Origin: Candidatus Pullichristensenella stercoripullorum | GTDB lineage: Bacteria; Bacillota; Clostridia; Christensenellales; Aristaeellaceae | Assembly (NCBI GenBank): GCA_018712885.1 | Contig: DVGE01000257.1 | Location: forward strand, 1 to 7,748 | Direction of reading: 5' to 3' | Length of the DNA: 7,748 nucleotides | Shown: in pieces, positions 1-6,969 of the stretch | How the letters are laid out: the number at the start of each line of letters is the position of its first letter | Position numbering within the stretch: position 1 is the first letter of the stretch | Program-made: the position numbers and the translations under genes | The notes under the pieces: model-generated | The model's input: the letters and a program-made list of their open reading frames with translations, nothing else | What the model was told of the DNA's origin: nothing | Databases searched by the model: none

Positions 1-63
1 GTCGCTCTCCACGCCGGGCAGGGCAGCGAGAAAGCCATGCAGCCACGAAAAGCGGTTGGTCAC
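1..63 (-). CDS. start of an unidentified protein, translationally coupled to the glycosyltransferase (partial)
   Basis: Only the first 21 codons lie in the window. The reading frame begins with GTG at 63-61, overlapping the TGA of the glycosyltransferase gene (GTGA, 63-60), and stays open to the window edge. A GGAGG at 78-74 lies 10 bases upstream of the GTG, inside the end of the preceding gene, which supports a coupled start. The peptide begins M-T-N-R-F-S-W-L-H-G-F-L and has a hydrophobic, aromatic patch. This is too short to assign to any family. A membrane or envelope protein working with the glycosyltransferase would fit the coupling, but that is only inference. An out-of-frame ATG at 38-36 has no ribosome-binding site and looks less likely. 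Confidence 0.55.
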   Translation of the reverse strand, partial: MTNRFSWLHGFLAALPGVESD

Positions 64-1007
64 TTGCGGTATTCCTCCAAAATGAACTTGGGGCGGCGCT
101 TGGTCTCCATATAGATCTTGCCCACGTACTCGCCGATGAGACCGAGGGCGATGAGCTGTATGCCGCCCAAGAGCCAGATGGACATGATGGTGGACGCCCA
201 GCCGGCGACGCTGTGGCCGGCAAAGAGCGTGACAAGGACGTAGACCGCCATGGCCACGCCCAGCACGGCGAAGAGGAAACCCAGAAGCGTCACGAAGCGG
301 ATGGGCTTGTTGGAAAACGAGGTGATGCCCTCGATGGCGAAGGCCACCATCTTTTTCAGCGGATACTTGGATTCGCCCGCCACGCGCTCGCCGCGCTCGT
401 AGTAGACCTCGGCGGTCTTGAAGCCCAGGAGCGGCACCATGCCGCGCAAAAACATGTTCACCTCGCCAAACTGCAAAAGCGCCTCCACCGCGCGGCGGGA
501 GAGCAGGCGGTAGTCGGCGGCGTTGTAGACCATCTCCACGCCCAGGCGCTTCATCAGCCTGTAAAAGCCCTGCGCCGTGGTGCGCTTGAAGGCGGTGTCG
601 GTGCTTCGGTCGTTGCGCACGCCGTAGACCACGTCGCAGCCCTCGCGGTATTTTTCCAGAAAGCCGTAGATGGCGTTGACGTCGTCCTGCAGGTCGGCGT
701 CGATGGTCACCAGTGCGTCGCAAAACTCGCAGACCATGCGCATGCCTGCCCAGAGGGCGTTCATGTGGCCGGCGTTGTGGGCCAGCTTCACGCCCTCGAA
801 GCGCTTGTCCTCTGCGTTGAGGGCGCAGATGACCTCCCACGTCTTATCGCGGCTGCCGTCGTCCACCAGCGTCACGCGGCTTTTTGCGTCGACGAGCTGT
901 TTTTGCGTCAGGTCGTCCAGCAGCTCCGCCATGCGCTTTGCCGTAATGGGCAGCGCCTCTTCTTCATTGTAACAGGGGATGACGATGTACAATACCGGTG
1001 CTTTCAC
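60..1007 (-). CDS. family 2 glycosyltransferase, DPM1/GtrB-like, with two C-terminal membrane segments
   Basis: This is a GT2 enzyme expected to move a sugar from a nucleotide donor to a polyprenyl phosphate at the inner face of the cytoplasmic membrane, for envelope glycan modification. Numbered from the start chosen here (315 aa), a GT-A Rossmann core opens with IPCYNEEE (about 10-17), followed by VDDGSRDKT (about 48-56), the metal/donor-binding DAD in IDADLQDD (103-105) and a GESKYPL segment (about 211-217) typical of the DPM1-like bacterial group. Two hydrophobic spans, about 236-260 and 268-296, form a C-terminal anchor, ending in a basic tail. The frame can begin at GTG 1016, but that codon overlaps the GGAGGT at 1020-1015. 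GTG at 1007 has this site 7 bases upstream and is preferred. The gene starts 21 bases after dnaE and overlaps the next start by 4 bases, so it is probably in the same operon. The sugar and acceptor cannot be told from sequence. Confidence 0.9.
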   Translation of the reverse strand: MKAPVLYIVIPCYNEEEALPITAKRMAELLDDLTQKQLVDAKSRVTLVDDGSRDKTWEVICALNAEDKRFEGVKLAHNAGHMNALWAGMRMVCEFCDALVTIDADLQDDVNAIYGFLEKYREGCDVVYGVRNDRSTDTAFKRTTAQGFYRLMKRLGVEMVYNAADYRLLSRRAVEALLQFGEVNMFLRGMVPLLGFKTAEVYYERGERVAGESKYPLKKMVAFAIEGITSFSNKPIRFVTLLGFLFAVLGVAMAVYVLVTLFAGHSVAGWASTIMSIWLLGGIQLIALGLIGEYVGKIYMETKRRPKFILEEYRK

Positions 1008-1028
1008 GGCGCCCACCTCCGCAGGTAC

Positions 1029-4000
1029 TTACTTGTATATGACGTTTTTCTCCCCCAAAAGGTTCGCCAGGCGGAAGAAATCGTAGCCCTCGTCCACCCA
1101 GTACTTCTGCGGCGCGCGCTGGGCGCGGCCGGTCTCGGCGCTGACGAGGATGACGGGGATATTGCCCGGCGTTTGCCGCAGGATGGCGAGCACTTCCTCG
1201 CGCAGGGCGTCCGGGCACTTGATGTAGAGCTTGTGCGCGGCCTCCTTTGCGCGCGGCGGCGGGGCGGACGCGGCCTCGCCGCCCAGCGGCCGCACCGAAT
1301 CCAGCAGCAATTTGGGCGATTCCTCCTCGCGCACGGAGAGGCGGCCGGTCAAAAGCACCGCCGCGTCCTGCGAAAGCAAATGCCCCACGCGGTCGTACAC
1401 CTTGGGGAAGACCAGCACTTCGGTCACGCCGTACATGTCCTCCAGCTGCACAAAGGCCATCATCGTGCCGGACTTGGTGGCCTTCAATTTGCGCTCGGCG
1501 ACGATGCCGCCCATGGCGACCAGCTTCTGGTCCCAGCCCATGCCGCCGTCGGCTTCCTCGGACAGGCTTTGCAGCACCTGCGAATTGACTTCCAGTTTGG
1601 AAAGTTCGGCCTCGTATTCGTCCAGCGGATGGCCGGTGATGTACACGCCCGTCACCTCGCGCTCCATGCGCAACTGGTCCTGCCGGGAAAACTCGGGCAG
1701 GTCCGGCAGTGGCGGCGGGGCGATGTCCACATCCTCCACCGCGTCAAACAGCGAAAGCTGCCCCTGCACGGCGGTCTTTTGGCGACGGCCGGCGGCGTCG
1801 ATGGCGCGCTCGAACACGCCCAGCTTCTGGGCGCGGTTGCCGGGGAGCGCGTCCATGGCCCCGGCGCGGATGAGGCTTTCGACGCACTTTTTGTTCACCG
1901 CCGCGCAGGCCACGCGCTCGCAGAAATCAAACACGTCGCGGAACGCCCCGCCCGCCGCGCGCTCGGAAACGATGGCTTGGATGGCCCCGTGGCCGAGGTT
2001 TTTCACCCCCGCAAAGCCGAAGCGGATGGCCCCGTCCTCCACGGAGAACTTCTCCTGCGAACGGTTCACGTCCGGCGGCAGCACGCGGATGCCGCGCTTT
2101 CTGCAGGTCTGGATGTAATAGCCCACCTTGTCGGAATTGCCGGCCACGCTGTTCATCAGCGCCGCCATGAACTGCACGGGATAGTGCAGTTTCAGCCACG
2201 CCGTCTGCACGGCGACGAGGGCGTAGGCGGCGGCGTGGGATTTGTTGAAGGCGTAGCTGGCAAAGGCGGTCATCTCGTCGAAGATGTGCTCGGCCACATC
2301 CTCCGGCACGCCGTTGCGCACCGCACCGGGCACGGTCACCTCGCCGTTTTCCACCTGCCCGTGGATGAAAATTTCCTTTTCCCTGGCCATCACGTCGTGC
2401 TTTTTCTTGGCCATGGCGCGGCGCACCAGGTCGCTGCGGCCATAGGAATAGCCGGCCAGGTCGCGCACGATCTGCATCACCTGTTCCTGATAGACCATGC
2501 AGCCGTAGGTGACGTCGAGGATGGGCTTAAGTAGCGGCGTCTCATAGCGCACGCTGGCGGGATCGTGCTTCCCTTGTATGTAGCGGGGGATGGACTCCAT
2601 CGGCCCCGGGCGGTAGAGGGAGATGGCGGCGATGACGTCCTCGAAGTTCTCCGGGCGCATGTTGGTCAGAAACTGCTTCATGCCCGCGGATTCGAGCTGG
2701 AACACGCCGTCGGTATCGCCGTCGGAGATCAGTTTGTAGACGCCGGGGTCGTCGAGGGGGATGTCCTCGCTTTTGAACGGCTCCGCGCCCGCCTCGACGG
2801 CCAGGGCGATGGAGTCCATGATGACGTTGAGCGTGCGCAGGCCGAGAAAGTCCATCTTCAGAAGCCCGAGCGCCTCCAGCGTGCCCATGGGGAACTGGGT
2901 GGTCACGACGTCGTCGTTGGTCTGCAAAGGCACGTAGTTGACCACCGGCTCGCTGGTGATGAGCACGCCGGCGGCGTGGGTGGAGGCGTTGCGCGGCATG
3001 CCTTCGAGCTTTTTCGCCGTGTCGATGACCTCGCGCACGCGGTCGTCGCCCTCGTAGAGGCGGCGCAGCTCCGTGGAGAGGGAAAGGGCGCGCTCCAAGG
3101 TCATGCCCAGTTCAAAGGGCACCAGTTTGGCGATGCGGTCCGTCTCCTGATAGGACAGGTCCATCACCCGGCCCACGTCGCGGATGACGGCGCGGGCGGC
3201 CATGGTGCCGAAGGTGATGATCTGCGCCACGTGGTCCGGCCCGTAGCGGCGGCGCACATAGTCGATCACCTGGCCGCGGCGCTCGTAATCGAAGTCCACG
3301 TCGATATCCGGCATGGAGACGCGCTCGGGGTTCAAAAAGCGCTCAAAGAGCAGGTTGTACTGGATGGGGTCGATGGCGGTGATGCCCAGGCAGTAGGCGA
3401 CGATGGAGCCCGCGCCGCTGCCGCGCCCCGGCCCCACGCCCACGCCGTGGGTGCGCGCGTAGTGGATGAAATCCCAGACGATGAGGAAGTAGTCCACATA
3501 GCCCATGCTGGCAATGACGCCCAACTCGTATTCCATGCGCCCGCGCGCGTCCTCGCGGCCTTCGCCGTAGCGCTCCTGAAAGCCCTTTTCGCACAGGGAG
3601 CGCAGGTAGGCAAGCGCGTCCGTCTCGCCCTCGGGCAGGGGGAATTTGGGCAGGTGCGTGGTGGAAAAGTCGAAGTCCACCTGGCAGCGCGCGGCGATCT
3701 TCGCCGTGTTTTCGATGGCGTCCGGGAAATTGGGGAAGAGGGCGCGCATTTCCTCCTCGCCCTTGACGTAGAGTTCGCGCGTGGTCATCTGCATGCGGTT
3801 GGGGTCGGAGAGCGTCTTGCCCGTCTGGATGCACATCAGCACTTCCTGCGCGTCGGCGTCGTCCGCGGTCAGGTAGTGGCAGTCGTTGGTGACGACGAGG
3901 GGGATGTCCATCTCCCGCGCCAGTTTGACCAGGCGCGGCAGCACCTGCTTTTCCTCGGGGATGCCGTGGTCCTGCAGTTCCACGAAGAAGTTGCCGCGGC

Positions 4001-4487
4001 CGAAGATGTCCAGATACTTCTGCGCCACCTGCCGGGCCTCGCCGTCGCGCCCGTCGAGCAAAAGTTTGGGCAGGTCGCCGGAAAGGCAGGCCGAGAGGGC
4101 GATGAGCCCCCGGGAATACTTCTTTAAAAGCGCGTAGTCCACGCGCGGGCGGTAGTAAAAGCCGCGCGTGAAGCCCTCGGAGACGAGGCGGGAGAGGTTT
4201 TTGTAGCCCTCGTCGTTCTCGCAGAGCAAAACGAGGTGGGAATACTCGCGGAAGGCGGACTGCTTTTCGTCCATGTCCGGGCAGACGTACACCTCGCAGC
4301 CGATGACGGGATGGATGCCCGCATCCTTGCAGGCGCGGTAAAAATCCACCACGCCGTACATCACGCCGTGGTCGGTAATGGCGCAGGCGTCCATGCCCAG
4401 TTCCTTGAGGCGGGAAACGAGGGGCTTGATGGAGCAGGCGCCGTCGAGCAAACTGTATTCCGTGTGCAGGTGCAGGTGTGTAAACAT
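1029..4487 (-). CDS. dnaE: DNA polymerase III alpha subunit (DnaE)
   Basis: Replicative-type family C DNA polymerase, 1152 aa, close to the usual length. The N-terminal PHP domain (about 1-270) starts with the HLHTEYSLLDGA signature and has ITDHG (37-41), GCEVYV (63-68), SHL (83-85), SACLSG (132-137) and NDCHY (201-205). The polymerase core contains GPGRGSGAGS (352-361), catalytic aspartates in PDIDVDF (D396, D398) and a third in KMDFLGLRTL (D546). A helix-hairpin-helix region lies around 820-845. The peptide QLSLF (910-914) matches the beta-clamp-binding motif, and an OB fold follows at about 988-1070. No core residue is missing. The ATG at 4487 has AGGAGG just upstream (GGAGG at 4496-4492, 4-base spacer). 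The gene follows the lipoprotein gene after a 106-base structured leader and is followed 21 bases later by the glycosyltransferase. Whether this is the main replicase or works beside PolC, as in many Firmicutes, cannot be decided here. Confidence 0.98.
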   Translation of the reverse strand: MFTHLHLHTEYSLLDGACSIKPLVSRLKELGMDACAITDHGVMYGVVDFYRACKDAGIHPVIGCEVYVCPDMDEKQSAFREYSHLVLLCENDEGYKNLSRLVSEGFTRGFYYRPRVDYALLKKYSRGLIALSACLSGDLPKLLLDGRDGEARQVAQKYLDIFGRGNFFVELQDHGIPEEKQVLPRLVKLAREMDIPLVVTNDCHYLTADDADAQEVLMCIQTGKTLSDPNRMQMTTRELYVKGEEEMRALFPNFPDAIENTAKIAARCQVDFDFSTTHLPKFPLPEGETDALAYLRSLCEKGFQERYGEGREDARGRMEYELGVIASMGYVDYFLIVWDFIHYARTHGVGVGPGRGSGAGSIVAYCLGITAIDPIQYNLLFERFLNPERVSMPDIDVDFDYERRGQVIDYVRRRYGPDHVAQIITFGTMAARAVIRDVGRVMDLSYQETDRIAKLVPFELGMTLERALSLSTELRRLYEGDDRVREVIDTAKKLEGMPRNASTHAAGVLITSEPVVNYVPLQTNDDVVTTQFPMGTLEALGLLKMDFLGLRTLNVIMDSIALAVEAGAEPFKSEDIPLDDPGVYKLISDGDTDGVFQLESAGMKQFLTNMRPENFEDVIAAISLYRPGPMESIPRYIQGKHDPASVRYETPLLKPILDVTYGCMVYQEQVMQIVRDLAGYSYGRSDLVRRAMAKKKHDVMAREKEIFIHGQVENGEVTVPGAVRNGVPEDVAEHIFDEMTAFASYAFNKSHAAAYALVAVQTAWLKLHYPVQFMAALMNSVAGNSDKVGYYIQTCRKRGIRVLPPDVNRSQEKFSVEDGAIRFGFAGVKNLGHGAIQAIVSERAAGGAFRDVFDFCERVACAAVNKKCVESLIRAGAMDALPGNRAQKLGVFERAIDAAGRRQKTAVQGQLSLFDAVEDVDIAPPPLPDLPEFSRQDQLRMEREVTGVYITGHPLDEYEAELSKLEVNSQVLQSLSEEADGGMGWDQKLVAMGGIVAERKLKATKSGTMMAFVQLEDMYGVTEVLVFPKVYDRVGHLLSQDAAVLLTGRLSVREEESPKLLLDSVRPLGGEAASAPPPRAKEAAHKLYIKCPDALREEVLAILRQTPGNIPVILVSAETGRAQRAPQKYWVDEGYDFFRLANLLGEKNVIYK

Positions 4488-4491
4488 TCTT

Positions 4492-4504
4492 CCTCCTACG
4501 GAGG
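4492..4504 (-). promoter_or_regulatory. inverted repeat pairing with the dnaE Shine-Dalgarno sequence
   Basis: On the minus strand CCTCC, a GTA spacer and GGAGG form a perfect 5-bp inverted repeat. The GGAGG arm (4496-4492) is the dnaE ribosome-binding site, 4 bases before the ATG. When folded, the site would be masked. The structure is seen directly; a regulatory role is inferred, and the 3-base loop is small. Confidence 0.45.
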
Positions 4505-4530
4505 TGGCGGGAGAGCGTCTCCCCCGCCAC
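4504..4530 (-). other. GC-rich hairpin in the dnaE leader
   Basis: An inverted repeat pairs 4504-4514 with 4518-4530 (11 pairs, two unpaired bases at 4521-4522, 3-base loop). It directly abuts the repeat that contains the ribosome-binding site. No T-run follows on either strand, so it does not look like an intrinsic terminator. It could protect or punctuate the mRNA between the lipoprotein gene and dnaE. Confidence 0.5.
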
Positions 4531-4534
4531 GGCT

Positions 4535-4576
4535 GCCCCCTTGCCTGCGATCCGCGTTCCCTGGACGCACGGGGGC
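4535..4576 (-). other. long-range stem-loop after the lipoprotein gene
   Basis: GCCCCC and GGGGGC arms (4576-4571 and 4540-4535 in minus-strand order) enclose a smaller inner stem of 6 pairs, one of them G-U (4568-4563 with 4559-4554, 3-base loop). The structure begins 18 bases after the lipoprotein stop codon and has no U-tract. It may be a weak terminator, a processing site or simply GC-rich sequence. Confidence 0.35.
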
Positions 4577-4593
4577 TTTCAGGTATCTTTCGT

Positions 4594-5139
4594 TCAACGC
4601 AGCGTCGTGGGGTTGCGGACGATGCGGTCGATCTCCTCGGCCATGTCCGCGGCGTTCTCGCCGGCGCGGATGCGGTCGGAAATGGCGTAGACGTCGGTCA
4701 CGTCATCTTCCTCGCTGGTCACGGCCACGGTCTGGATGGTGGGGTCGGCCTCGCGCACCACGCCGGCCACCATCTCGCGGATGCGCTCGGTGGTGTCGCC
4801 CTGATAGGCGTCTGTGTAGCGCACGGCCACCAGCGCCGTGGTGCCGGAAACGACCACGCGGCTGTCGGCGATCTCGGAGATCTGGTTCAGCGCCGTCTCT
4901 ACCTGGGCGGCGTTGTTTTTCCAGTCAAAGGGCGTGGCCGAGCCCGTGCCCGCGCCGTTTTGCAGGCCGGACTGGTTCGCGCCCTCGGGATCGCCCACGC
5001 TGCCGGTGCCGGCGGTGGCGCCCGCCGAGGGCGAGGGCATGGCGGTGTCCGCGCGGTTGCCCGAATTCATGCAGCCGGCGAGGGAGAGCGCCGCCACGAC
5101 CAGCAGCGCGCAAAACAACGTCCATTTGGAAAGTCTCAT
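4594..5139 (-). CDS. YhcN/YlaJ-like (sporulation-type) lipoprotein
   Basis: A 181-aa exported lipoprotein. A basic N-terminus (MRLSKW) and hydrophobic stretch (about 7-22) end in the lipobox LAGC, with C23 as the expected lipidated residue, so the mature protein should be membrane-anchored outside the cytoplasm. Residues 24-75 are a Gly/Ala/Ser/Thr-rich, probably flexible linker. The folded part (about 78-170) shows the YhcN/YlaJ pattern: an amphipathic helix with a conserved-type Ile and Ala, then SRVVVSGTTALVAVRY, then an I..MV..VV helix, then DPTIQTVAVTSEEDD. Members of this family are found in endospore formers, and some are linked to spore germination or outgrowth; a precise role is unknown. 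ATG at 5139 has AAGGAGG nearby (GGAGG at 5153-5149, 9-base spacer). It sits 89 bases after the kinase gene and 106 bases before dnaE on the same strand. The C-terminus (IVRNPTTLR) appears complete. The family call rests on pattern memory, not a search. Confidence 0.8.
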   Translation of the reverse strand: MRLSKWTLFCALLVVAALSLAGCMNSGNRADTAMPSPSAGATAGTGSVGDPEGANQSGLQNGAGTGSATPFDWKNNAAQVETALNQISEIADSRVVVSGTTALVAVRYTDAYQGDTTERIREMVAGVVREADPTIQTVAVTSEEDDVTDVYAISDRIRAGENAADMAEEIDRIVRNPTTLR

Positions 5140-5228
5140 GGTTCCATTCCTCCTTGCGCCTCTAGCTTGCGCAATCGGCCCGCGATTAAACCCAAACGGG
5201 GCGCCTGGGGAAATGGAAAAAACTGCGC

Positions 5229-6863
5229 CTAGTCCTCCGCGCGGTAGAAGCAGCAGCCGCCGATGAATTCGCGGAGGATGGAATTGATGGGCACTTCGTC
5301 CTCCGCGTCGGATACGCGGATGTAGTTCAAAAACTTCACCAGCCGCCGCGCCATGGTGTAGCAGGGGCTTTGCGGCTCGACGCGGCAGAGCATGGGGTAG
5401 ACGAACTTCTTCAGGATCGGCAGCTCATACGGCAGCGCCGAGTTGAACATGGCGTCCGCCTGCTCCTGATAGGGGAAGATATACCTCTCCTCGCCGCGCC
5501 GCACGCTCGGCCACATGGCGATGGTGCCCTCCGGCTCGGTGCCGCGGAACTGATAGTCGCGCACGATGCGCCGAAGCAGCCGCGCGTCGGTGGTGTGGAT
5601 GCGGTTGTGGTCGTCGAGGTTGAGCATGGTCAGGGCGCTGACGTAAATTTTGAACTTCAATTCCCGCGGCACGGACTCGGTCAATTCGTCGTTGAGCGCG
5701 TGGATGCCCTCGATGACGATGGGCTGGTCGGCGGCCACCTTCAGCGTGTGCGTCCTCTCCGCGCGCATGCCGCGCACGAAGTCGAACTCCGGCGCTTCCA
5801 CGGCCTCGCCCTGCAAAAGCCGCACCAGGTGCTCGTCCAAAAGCGGCACGTCCAATGTGTCCAGCCGCTCAAGGTCGGGCCGGCCGTCCTCTTCCAGCGG
5901 CAGGTCGGCGCGGTCGCGGTAATAGTCGTCCAAAGACAGCTTCATCGGCCTTAGCCCCAGCGCCCGCAGCGCGATGATGAGGCGGTGGGCAAAGGTGGTC
6001 TTGCCCGAGGAAGAGGGCCCGGCGATGAGCGCCACGCGCGCGCCCGAGCGCACCACCTGATCGGCGATGGCGGCGATGCTGCGCTCGTGGATGGCCTCGC
6101 TGACGCGGACGAGGTCGCGGAAGCCGCCCCGCTCGATGCTCTCGTTTAAGTCCGCGGCGTTCTCGCAGCCGAGCATGCCGTTTACGCGCCCGGTGTCGCC
6201 GAAGGTCTTCATGAGTTTGGGCAGGTCCGAAAACGGCGACATGCGCATACCGCCCGTCTCCTTGCCCGGCCAGCGCAGGAGCAGCCCCGGCAGGTAGAGC
6301 CTGAGCTGAAAGACCTTGGCGCAGCCCGTGGAGGGGGCCATCTCGCCGTAAAAGTACTCCTTGACGCCCTCCAGCTCGTAGAAGTGGAAGGTGTCGAGCT
6401 GGCGGTACTGGAACAGGCGCAGTTTGTCCGTCTGCCCGGTGGCGGCGAAGTAGGCGTTGGCCTCCTCCTTGGTGCATCTGGTGTAGGCAATGGGTTCGTC
6501 GCGTTCCGCCATGTCGCGCATCTCACGCTCGATGCGCTCGGCCAGCGCGCGCGTCACCGTGGTCTTGGGCAGGCGCACGAAAATGCCGTCGCCGAACGAA
6601 TGTTCGAAACGCACGCGGCGGCCGGGGATGACCTTCTGCGCCGCGGCGAGGAACATAAGCTCCAGCGTACGCTCGTAGATGCGCCGGCCTTCCTCGTCGG
6701 CATAGGTGAGCGCATGCGCCTGCGCGCCGTCCTGCGCCGGGGCGTTCAGGGAGAGCGTCGTGCCGCCCACGCTCACGCCCAGCGCGCCCTTTTGCGCAAT
6801 GAGCGCTTTCCAGGGCGTCCCCTGGTCAAATCCTACCGTTTTTCCGTCGATCACAGCGCGCAC
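5229..6863 (-). CDS. nucleoside (uridine-type) kinase with ThrRS-like N-terminal region
   Basis: Predicted cytosolic P-loop kinase of the uridine kinase/phosphoribulokinase class, 544 aa from the start chosen here. The first 40 or so residues resemble a TGS domain. Residues about 45-220 resemble the second additional domain of threonyl-tRNA synthetase (HSFGDGIFV about 88-96). The kinase half carries Walker A GPSSSGKTT (282-290), LSLDDYY (309-315), VIEGIHALN (383-391) and a basic DHNRIHTTDARLLRRIVRD segment (418-436) of lid type. This architecture is a known one in Firmicutes and Thermotogae, usually annotated as uridine kinase or nucleoside kinase. The substrate is not proven by sequence. It is more than twice the length of a typical Udk. 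The open frame reaches back to TTG 6929, but a promoter lies in that part. GTG at 6863 has GGGGAGG ending 9 bases upstream and is preferred over GTG 6854 (18 bases). It is the first gene of the leftward unit. Confidence 0.88.
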   Translation of the reverse strand: MRAVIDGKTVGFDQGTPWKALIAQKGALGVSVGGTTLSLNAPAQDGAQAHALTYADEEGRRIYERTLELMFLAAAQKVIPGRRVRFEHSFGDGIFVRLPKTTVTRALAERIEREMRDMAERDEPIAYTRCTKEEANAYFAATGQTDKLRLFQYRQLDTFHFYELEGVKEYFYGEMAPSTGCAKVFQLRLYLPGLLLRWPGKETGGMRMSPFSDLPKLMKTFGDTGRVNGMLGCENAADLNESIERGGFRDLVRVSEAIHERSIAAIADQVVRSGARVALIAGPSSSGKTTFAHRLIIALRALGLRPMKLSLDDYYRDRADLPLEEDGRPDLERLDTLDVPLLDEHLVRLLQGEAVEAPEFDFVRGMRAERTHTLKVAADQPIVIEGIHALNDELTESVPRELKFKIYVSALTMLNLDDHNRIHTTDARLLRRIVRDYQFRGTEPEGTIAMWPSVRRGEERYIFPYQEQADAMFNSALPYELPILKKFVYPMLCRVEPQSPCYTMARRLVKFLNYIRVSDAEDEVPINSILREFIGGCCFYRAED

Positions 6864-6900
6864 GCGGCCGCACCTCCCCTGCGTTTTTCCCGGTCTTACT

Positions 6901-6929
6901 ATTATAGCATCCCCGCGCGCGCAATACAA
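6901..6929 (-). promoter_or_regulatory. sigma-A-type promoter for the leftward kinase-dnaE unit
   Basis: Minus strand: -35 TTGTAT (6929-6924), a 17-base spacer, then a perfect -10 TATAAT (6906-6901) preceded by TGC, an extended -10. Transcription should start near 6894, leaving a leader of about 30 bases before GTG 6863, with the GGGGAGG site inside it. The spacer contains an alternating CGCGCGCGC tract. Confidence 0.85.
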
Positions 6930-6954
6930 TCGCCGCCCCGCTTTTGGCGAAAAA

Positions 6955-6968
6955 TAAACTTATGTTCG
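6955..6968 (+). promoter_or_regulatory. candidate LexA (SOS) box of recA
   Basis: TAAACTTATGTTCG matches the Gram-positive LexA/DinR operator CGAACATATGTTCG at 11 of 14 positions. The right half is perfect and the AAC-N4-GTT core is kept. It ends one base before the recA -35, where bound LexA would block RNA polymerase. It lies 25 bp upstream of the kinase -35, so control of the kinase is less likely. The A+T-rich stretch it occupies could also act as an UP element. Confidence 0.6.
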
Positions 6969-6969
6969 A

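Noticed and set aside
213..2534. Very long open frame (773 codons) on the plus strand opposite dnaE and the glycosyltransferase gene
   Set aside because: Its translation is low-complexity His/Gly/Ala/Val/Gln-rich with no family features, and it lies antisense to a full-length, well-conserved dnaE. It is what GC-rich codon use on the other strand produces.
2565..4127. 520-codon open frame on the plus strand opposite the N-terminal half of dnaE
   Set aside because: Same composition bias and no recognisable domain; the conserved DnaE residues on the minus strand explain the sequence.
3343..4530. 395-codon minus-strand frame overlapping dnaE
   Set aside because: Arg/Pro/Gly-rich translation in another frame of dnaE. 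It would run over the dnaE leader and has no plausible start context.
5136..5147. Tiny upstream frame (ATG-GAA-CCA-TGA) overlapping the lipoprotein start
   Set aside because: Its ATG is only one base from the GGAGG, too close for initiation, so a real leader peptide is unlikely.
5140..5228. Possible terminator between the kinase and lipoprotein genes
   Set aside because: A T6 run is present just after the kinase stop, but no stem precedes it. The nearby CCC-GTTT-GGG is only 3 bp. No promoter could be recognised here either.
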